Made by a program: the position numbers and the translations under genes. The notes beneath the pieces are model-generated. The model was not told the DNA's origin and searched no databases. It saw only the letters and a list, made by a program, of their open reading frames with translations. 10,699 bases of DNA from contig JANWYL010000095.1 of the NCBI GenBank assembly GCA_025056955.1, forward strand, positions 1 through 10,699. Reading direction: 5' to 3'. Positions 6,768-10,699 of the stretch are shown here, piece by piece; the stretch's first letter is position 1; each line of letters starts with the position of its first letter. Origin of the DNA: Sandaracinaceae bacterium (lineage in GTDB: Bacteria > Myxococcota_A > Polyangia > Polyangiales > Sandaracinaceae).

Positions 6768-7466
6768 TCACCAGATGTGGGGAGGGGGAAGGAGGGTGCG
6801 GATGCGTTCGAGACCAGGGCGCACGAGGTGGTGTTGGATGGCGCGGAGGGCAGCCCCAATGCCTTGTGGGAGAGGTCGGAGGGCAAGCTCAAGGTGTTCG
6901 TCTTCGGCAGAAAGGGAGGAGGTGGTGACAATGGGTGTGATCAGGGAAAGCCAGCGGCGGAGATTGGTGTTAGAGCCGATCTTTGGATCGCGCAAAAGAT
7001 CGACCACGATGCGCTTGTCATGGGCTTCAACCACGATGGGAGGGAGAGGAAAATATTTGACAAGCTCACCAGGCTTAGAGAGGTCAAGTGCCCCTGAACG
7101 GATGAGTGCAGCAACGGGGGTATTGACATTTCCAACCACTTGGGCACTCACTTCTTCGAGGCGGACTTCAACCCGAAGCATTTCTGAGTTGAATTCCAGG
7201 CGATCGACATAGATCACTCCTGAGACGCGGAGAGGGGTACCCATCACTTCGATCGTGGCAGTGAGGCGCAAGCCAGGAGGGCACTCAACGAGGATTGGAT
7301 CCTTCAACCAACCCCCTTGTGCCACCCGTTCAAGCACCCATCGGATGGCATCAAGGGGTAGGGTGACTTTCAAGCCGAGGAGATGCCAAATGGCACGAGG
7401 AATTTCTTGGGGATGCGCAAGCAAGTGGTTTTGGAGCGCTTCAAGCGCTTCCTTTTTCAATGACAT
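6768..7466 (-). CDS. Conserved hypothetical protein, possible lipid-binding fold
   Basis: Read from the ATG at 7466 this is a 232-residue protein I cannot assign to a function. An amphipathic N-terminal helix (KKEALEAL) is followed by a beta-rich centre with alternating hydrophobic residues (about 68-115, including TATIEVMGTPLRVSGVIYV), then a helical C-terminus ending in LLPPPHIW. The centre faintly recalls DUF2993/TULIP-like lipid-binding folds, which is a weak impression. From memory, similar proteins occur in other Myxococcota. There is no signal peptide. An ATG at 7514 and a TTG at 7538 are in-frame alternative starts; 7466 is preferred because a TATAAT lies just upstream. It converges with the hydrolase gene, 33 bases away. 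Confidence 0.65.
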   Translation of the reverse strand: MSLKKEALEALQNHLLAHPQEIPRAIWHLLGLKVTLPLDAIRWVLERVAQGGWLKDPILVECPPGLRLTATIEVMGTPLRVSGVIYVDRLEFNSEMLRVEVRLEEVSAQVVGNVNTPVAALIRSGALDLSKPGELVKYFPLPPIVVEAHDKRIVVDLLRDPKIGSNTNLRRWLSLITPIVTTSSLSAEDEHLELALRPLPQGIGAALRAIQHHLVRPGLERIRTLLPPPHIW

Positions 7467-7472
7467 AGGTAA

Positions 7473-7478
7473 ATTATA
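7473..7478 (-). promoter_or_regulatory. Consensus -10 box, possible leaderless promoter
   Basis: On the minus strand a perfect TATAAT lies six bases before the ATG at 7466, so transcription would begin at or next to the start codon. There is no Shine-Dalgarno sequence between them. A candidate -35 (TTGGAT, 15-base spacer) is poor. If the true start were 7514 this would be chance inside the coding region. Confidence 0.45.
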
Positions 7479-7575
7479 GGGCCCTTTGTTTGAATCCAAA
7501 TTCCTTTGCTTCATGTCTTTTTGGGCATGCCTCGGCAATCCGTAGTTGGAAAAGACAAGCCAATGTGCCTATGCT

Positions 7576-9471
7576 TTACAGCAAAATATTGATGGGCTCG
7601 AGGTTCAGGCCGCCAGGAGTTGCGTAGCTCGTAAAAGAGCCAAGCCCATAGGTGATGATGCCAAAAGGTGAAGAGGCCCGCATGGTGTGCGTTCCCCCTT
7701 GCAGGGGGAGAACTCCAACCTCCCGGTCGCCAATTGGGGTAAACGGAATGGTGAGGGAACTCCCATCAACAGTGATGGCAAGCCCACGAGGCCTCACGAT
7801 CAGCACGTGGTTTTGACCATTGGTTGATTCATTGTACGAAGTCGGAAGAATAAAGGTGTAGTCGCTCCGGAACTGCTCAGAGGGGACAAGCACCGTCATC
7901 GCCGGATCACCCCTTTCAGCTGGGGGTGTGCTCGCATACTGCCCACGAAGGTATTGGACGACCATCACCCCTTTGTTTGCAGAGATGTGAAATGGTCGAT
8001 TGACTTCAAATTCAAGGTATTGGCCCGTGTTCAAGGTGGTTGATGGAACAGATGCGCCATTCACCATCACAGTTGTTTCGTTCTCCCCTGCGATTACCCG
8101 CACGATATTGATCGCGGAAATTCCGCGATCACCCATCGGTGCACCAAAGTACTCCCTTCCAAGGCTTTCGATGGGTGGCATCTGCTCCTCAAGGTGATCG
8201 CAGGCTTGTGCGAAGTAGGGGATGTAGGCGCAGGCATGGCCACCAAAGACAACAATTGGTTGATCAGCTATGATGCGGGTGCCGGTTGGATCGAGCTCCC
8301 TTTCGAGACAGGCAAAACGGGATCCTGCGCTCTCCGTGACTTCGCGGTAGTCTGGCCGACTGGGTGAGCAGTCAGGAGGGGGCTGAACGAGGACATGGGC
8401 CACTTCTCCGCGCTCAAGCGTGAAAACACCTGAACGCCCCCGTTGGATTGCTGGAATGCGCCCATCCCGTGATGCGGCGAAGGTGGCTTCTCCTACAACC
8501 TGAACGGTGGTGCGGCCGGGCTTGATGGCCACGATCGCCACATAGCCAGGTTGGGAGGATGGGTCGGGTGGGAGAAAGCCAAGTGGATCTCGGTCGACAA
8601 TCGACAAGGGAAGATAAGAGGCCACAACGTAGCGCCCTGTGAGGACATGGGCAGGAAGGAGGAGAGAGGCATCGTTTGTGTAGGAGTAGTCCAAGAGAGC
8701 GTCTCCCGTCCTGGGATTATGGTATTCGAAGGGATTAAATTGGGAGACGATGACAGGGTAATCGGAAAGGATGCGGTAGGCCCCTTGAACAATGAAGCTT
8801 TGCCAGTTCGATTCTGGAATTCCAAACGACTGCCCCTCAATCCACGGTAGGACGATATCCTGAATGCCTTGGGGAGGAATGGTGGTTCTGGTCACTGTGC
8901 TGCTTCCGCGAAAAATCCGGATGGATGCGGGACTTTCGTTGGGATTTGCGATCACCACCCTGAAGTCGAAGTTTGGCTCATGAAGCTCTTGTGTGTTTGC
9001 AAGCGGCACTGCCCAGTATTCGCAGCCGACATTTGAATTGGTGCGTTCAGCCTCGGCGCAAGGGTCGTCACAGTATCCATCGGGGCCGCAGCGAGTTGAC
9101 CATTCGGCGCAGTCTCTCCCAAAGCCAAACCCACTTCCGTCTCGGGCGCAAACTTCAGAGACCGTGCCATTGCAGCGGCGGCTTCCAGGCCTGCAAACAA
9201 CGCAGCCAAGGGCCGGGTCGCAGGCATCAGGGCACGCCACTTCCATCGTGCGGCTCATTCCATCTGGGCCGCAAACATAGTGGGTGTTCCCAAAGCATCC
9301 TGGGGTCCCTGGCGTGCATCGAAAGATGAGCGGGGCATCGGCTTGAGGGGGAGGACCCCCGTCTCCTTGGACGATTCCTCCATCTTTTCGAGAGGTTGGC
9401 CGCGTGTCGCAGCTGCACCCTGCAATTTCACTAAGGAGCATTGCCAAAAAGAAGAACCAAACCAGAGGCAT
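7576..9471 (-). CDS. IgGFc-binding-domain lipoprotein with Cys-rich N-terminus
   Basis: This 631-residue protein has a hydrophobic signal peptide ending in SEIAGC with a good lipobox (Ile-Ala-Gly-Cys19), then a Gly/Asp/Pro linker (20-50). Residues 52-150 hold 14 cysteines, including two units of identical spacing, C-x6-C-x7-C-x12-C, at 52-80 and 93-121. From about 150 to the end it matches the bacterial IgGFc-binding N-terminal domain family: NPNESPASIRIFRGSS, a proline-rich turn before IVLPW, and the block ADQPIVVFGGHACAYIP followed by a CDHLEEQMPP stretch. The domain is named after the human IgGFc-binding protein; in bacteria its ligand is generally unknown. It is probably an outer-surface adhesion or binding protein. 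The signal peptide has no Lys or Arg before its hydrophobic core, which is unusual, but no upstream in-frame start is open. Confidence 0.9.
   Translation of the reverse strand: MPLVWFFFLAMLLSEIAGCSCDTRPTSRKDGGIVQGDGGPPPQADAPLIFRCTPGTPGCFGNTHYVCGPDGMSRTMEVACPDACDPALGCVVCRPGSRRCNGTVSEVCARDGSGFGFGRDCAEWSTRCGPDGYCDDPCAEAERTNSNVGCEYWAVPLANTQELHEPNFDFRVVIANPNESPASIRIFRGSSTVTRTTIPPQGIQDIVLPWIEGQSFGIPESNWQSFIVQGAYRILSDYPVIVSQFNPFEYHNPRTGDALLDYSYTNDASLLLPAHVLTGRYVVASYLPLSIVDRDPLGFLPPDPSSQPGYVAIVAIKPGRTTVQVVGEATFAASRDGRIPAIQRGRSGVFTLERGEVAHVLVQPPPDCSPSRPDYREVTESAGSRFACLERELDPTGTRIIADQPIVVFGGHACAYIPYFAQACDHLEEQMPPIESLGREYFGAPMGDRGISAINIVRVIAGENETTVMVNGASVPSTTLNTGQYLEFEVNRPFHISANKGVMVVQYLRGQYASTPPAERGDPAMTVLVPSEQFRSDYTFILPTSYNESTNGQNHVLIVRPRGLAITVDGSSLTIPFTPIGDREVGVLPLQGGTHTMRASSPFGIITYGLGSFTSYATPGGLNLEPINILL
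8109..8131. repeat. 23-bp perfect palindrome inside the IgGFc-domain gene
   Basis: The arm TGATCGCGGAA (8109-8119) and its exact reverse complement TTCCGCGATCA (8121-8131) flank a single A at 8120. On the minus strand it encodes DRGISAI. An 11-base perfect arm is longer than expected by chance in a window this size. It could be a protein-binding site, an RNA hairpin, or forced by codon choice. Confidence 0.85.
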
Positions 9472-9501
9472 CAGAGCTACCTTACCATGCCACCACTCGA
9501 A

Positions 9502-9508
9502 AAGGGAG
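9502..9508 (+). promoter_or_regulatory. Ribosome binding site for the cytochrome b-like gene
   Basis: AAGGGAG lies seven bases before the ATG at 9516. It decides the start in favour of 9516 over the longer in-frame reading from 9441, which would overlap the divergent lipoprotein gene. Confidence 0.8.
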
Positions 9509-9515
9509 ATTTGGA

Positions 9516-10208
9516 ATGCGAATCAAGCTGCTACCTTGTCGTCTTGTGAATCCAGTCAATCGCTACCGCCTCCATGCAGCCACATCGACGGTGTTTCCTG
9601 GAGTGTGGGCCTGTTTTCACCTGTGGGAGCAGTGGGCGCTTTTTGATGGAAAAGAGGCTTGGCTTGCGCGAATGCACCGCACCTCGACTGGTTGGCTCCT
9701 GCTTGTGGAAGTGATTTTTGGCCTGATCCCCCTTGGGCTTTGGACGCTTCTCCACTGCATTGCTATCTGGCGCAGGGAATCGATTCCAGGGCAAGCCTCA
9801 TGGGAGGAGGGAAAGCTTGCTTTTGGGCTTGGCTGGCTTGTGCCACTCGTAAGCCCCCTTGCGATTGCGTTTGTTTTGTGGCACGCGCTTTGGCTCTGGG
9901 GGATGAAGGCCCAAGGAGCAGCCCTTCTTGAGCTCAGCGATGCGATGGAGCGCACCGTTGGGTTGCCCTGGGCACTGGTGATTCATGCTTTTGGGCTTTT
10001 CGCATTTTCTTGGCATTTGGCTGCAGCCTTGCCAGATGGACTCGAAGCCATGGGTTTGGTCAAGAGGGAAAGCAAGCCCTTTGTGCGTCCTTTTGGAGTG
10101 GCCCTTGCCCTTGCGCTTTTTGTTTCCTCTGCCCAGCTCATCGGGTGGATCGGCACGGGATCGGGAACTTTCTGGCCCCTTCCCGTGGAGGAGGTACAAC
10201 AAAATTGA
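9516..10208 (+). CDS. SdhC/FrdC-like cytochrome b membrane subunit
   Basis: This 230-residue polytopic membrane protein resembles the cytochrome b558-type anchor subunit of succinate dehydrogenase/fumarate reductase, which binds heme and passes electrons to or from quinone. About five hydrophobic helices are visible. Histidines are spaced as in that family: FHLWEQ in the first helix, LLHCIAIW in the second, VLWHALW in the third, and VIHAFG plus SWHLAAALPDGLEAMG in the fourth. The opening pattern of His-Leu-Trp, then LFDG and EAW, is typical of deltaproteobacterial SdhC. The flavoprotein and iron-sulphur subunit genes do not follow at once, so the assignment rests on sequence pattern alone. 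The start at 9516 has a clear Shine-Dalgarno site. Confidence 0.7.
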   Translation: MRIKLLPCRLVNPVNRYRLHAATSTVFPGVWACFHLWEQWALFDGKEAWLARMHRTSTGWLLLVEVIFGLIPLGLWTLLHCIAIWRRESIPGQASWEEGKLAFGLGWLVPLVSPLAIAFVLWHALWLWGMKAQGAALLELSDAMERTVGLPWALVIHAFGLFAFSWHLAAALPDGLEAMGLVKRESKPFVRPFGVALALALFVSSAQLIGWIGTGSGTFWPLPVEEVQQN

Positions 10209-10257
10209 TGGTTCAACTGGACAAAGGGGTCAAAAGGCTTCACACCAATCCTGCACC

Positions 10258-10699
10258 ATGGCAAGCCCTCCAATTGTAGAAGAGATCCCTTTTCGCAGCA
10301 ACAATGCACACCTTTGCGTGATTTTAAACCGGAGAACCAAGCTCATCCGGGTGATCGATTTTCGGTTGGGTGCCTTGCCAGCCAAGCGCTTGTTCATTCA
10401 CGGGGTCTCACAAAAGGAAGGGGTAGAAAAGGCGATCATCCTTTTGGAAAGGGACGAAGTACCAGCATGGTCTCGGATTGGCTTTGTCAAAGAGGGTGTG
10501 ATTCCCTTGTTTTACAAGCACTCAGATGGCTACCTTCTGGGATGCCTGTTTGGGCCCAACAAGGGAGGATCGGGTATCACTGAGGATGGAGAGCGTCTTG
10601 CGGAGAAAACCATCCAAGCCGCAAAGCGACAGTGCAAAGAAATTCCAGATCCCCTTCCGCGATTTCATTTCAGGGAGGAAGATCCTGCCAAGGCGACAG
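10258..10699 (+). CDS. Partial gene, possible GNAT/AblB-like domain (runs off window)
   Basis: An open frame from the ATG at 10258 continues to the last base with no stop, giving about 147 residues of an incomplete protein. Early sequence includes IPFRSNNAHLCVILNRRTK and RVIDFRLGALP, suggesting a beta-alpha start. The most telling part is WSRIGFVKEGVIPLFYKHSDGY (split as WSRIGFVKEG and VIPLFYKHSDGY), which recalls the GF..E..IPGFY..D segment of AblB-like beta-lysine acetyltransferases and related GNAT proteins. The likeness is weak. No other in-frame start lies closer to the upstream stop at 10208, and no Shine-Dalgarno sequence is close to 10258. It is not SdhA, which would show an FAD-binding GxGxxG near its start. 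Confidence 0.6.
   Translation, partial: MASPPIVEEIPFRSNNAHLCVILNRRTKLIRVIDFRLGALPAKRLFIHGVSQKEGVEKAIILLERDEVPAWSRIGFVKEGVIPLFYKHSDGYLLGCLFGPNKGGSGITEDGERLAEKTIQAAKRQCKEIPDPLPRFHFREEDPAKAT

Noticed and set aside
7435..7449. Inverted repeat AGCGCTT-C-AAGCGCT
   Set aside because: It encodes the helical repeat EALEAL, so peptide repetition explains it.
9776..9787. 12-bp palindrome GGAATCGATTCC
   Set aside because: A palindrome of this length is expected by chance in about 10 kb and lies in coding sequence.
10208..10279. 23-codon open frame starting at an ATG overlapping the cytochrome b stop (TGATG)
   Set aside because: Very short, no recognisable content, and it ends inside the better supported partial gene.

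Overview
The window reads as a chromosomal piece from a Gram-negative bacterium of the Myxococcota / former Deltaproteobacteria type. The main reasons are two lipoproteins of families typical of that group: a metal-binding von Willebrand A (vWA) lipoprotein with an Asp/Gly-rich linker after its anchor cysteine, and an IgGFc-binding-domain lipoprotein with a cysteine-rich N-terminus. Base composition looks moderately G+C rich by eye, lower than the well-known high-GC myxobacteria. The lineage is inferred from gene content alone. No rRNA, tRNA, CRISPR array, transposase or phage gene is visible, and genes are tightly packed with no gene-free stretch over 300 bases.

Layout from left to right. 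(1) 47-2911, minus strand: a FecCD/BtuCDF-type importer in the order binding protein, permease (ATGA overlap), ATPase, probably for vitamin B12, ferric siderophore or heme. (2) 2983-4251, plus: a lipoprotein whose vWA domain keeps most metal-site residues of the integrin beta I-like domain. (3) 4304-6734, plus: an SMC/OLD-like ATPase, an M14-type zinc carboxypeptidase or deacylase, and a small alpha/beta hydrolase. The last two overlap by ATGA and all three probably form one operon. (4) 6768-9471, minus: a conserved protein of unknown function, possibly starting from a leaderless promoter, and upstream of it the large IgGFc-binding-domain lipoprotein. (5) 9516-10699, plus: a membrane protein resembling the cytochrome b subunit of succinate dehydrogenase/fumarate reductase, followed by a gene cut by the window end that weakly resembles a GNAT/AblB-like acyltransferase.

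Working together: the importer is a self-contained uptake unit. The two lipoproteins are predicted surface or periplasmic proteins, one a metal-dependent ligand-binding candidate and one an adhesion candidate. The ATPase-peptidase-hydrolase trio is the least explained arrangement. Many genes lack a visible Shine-Dalgarno sequence; exceptions are those at 5299 and 9516. The best candidates for something under-described are the integrin-beta-like lipoprotein and the ATPase/M14/hydrolase cassette. I see no proof of a new system, and ordinary housekeeping roles remain possible.
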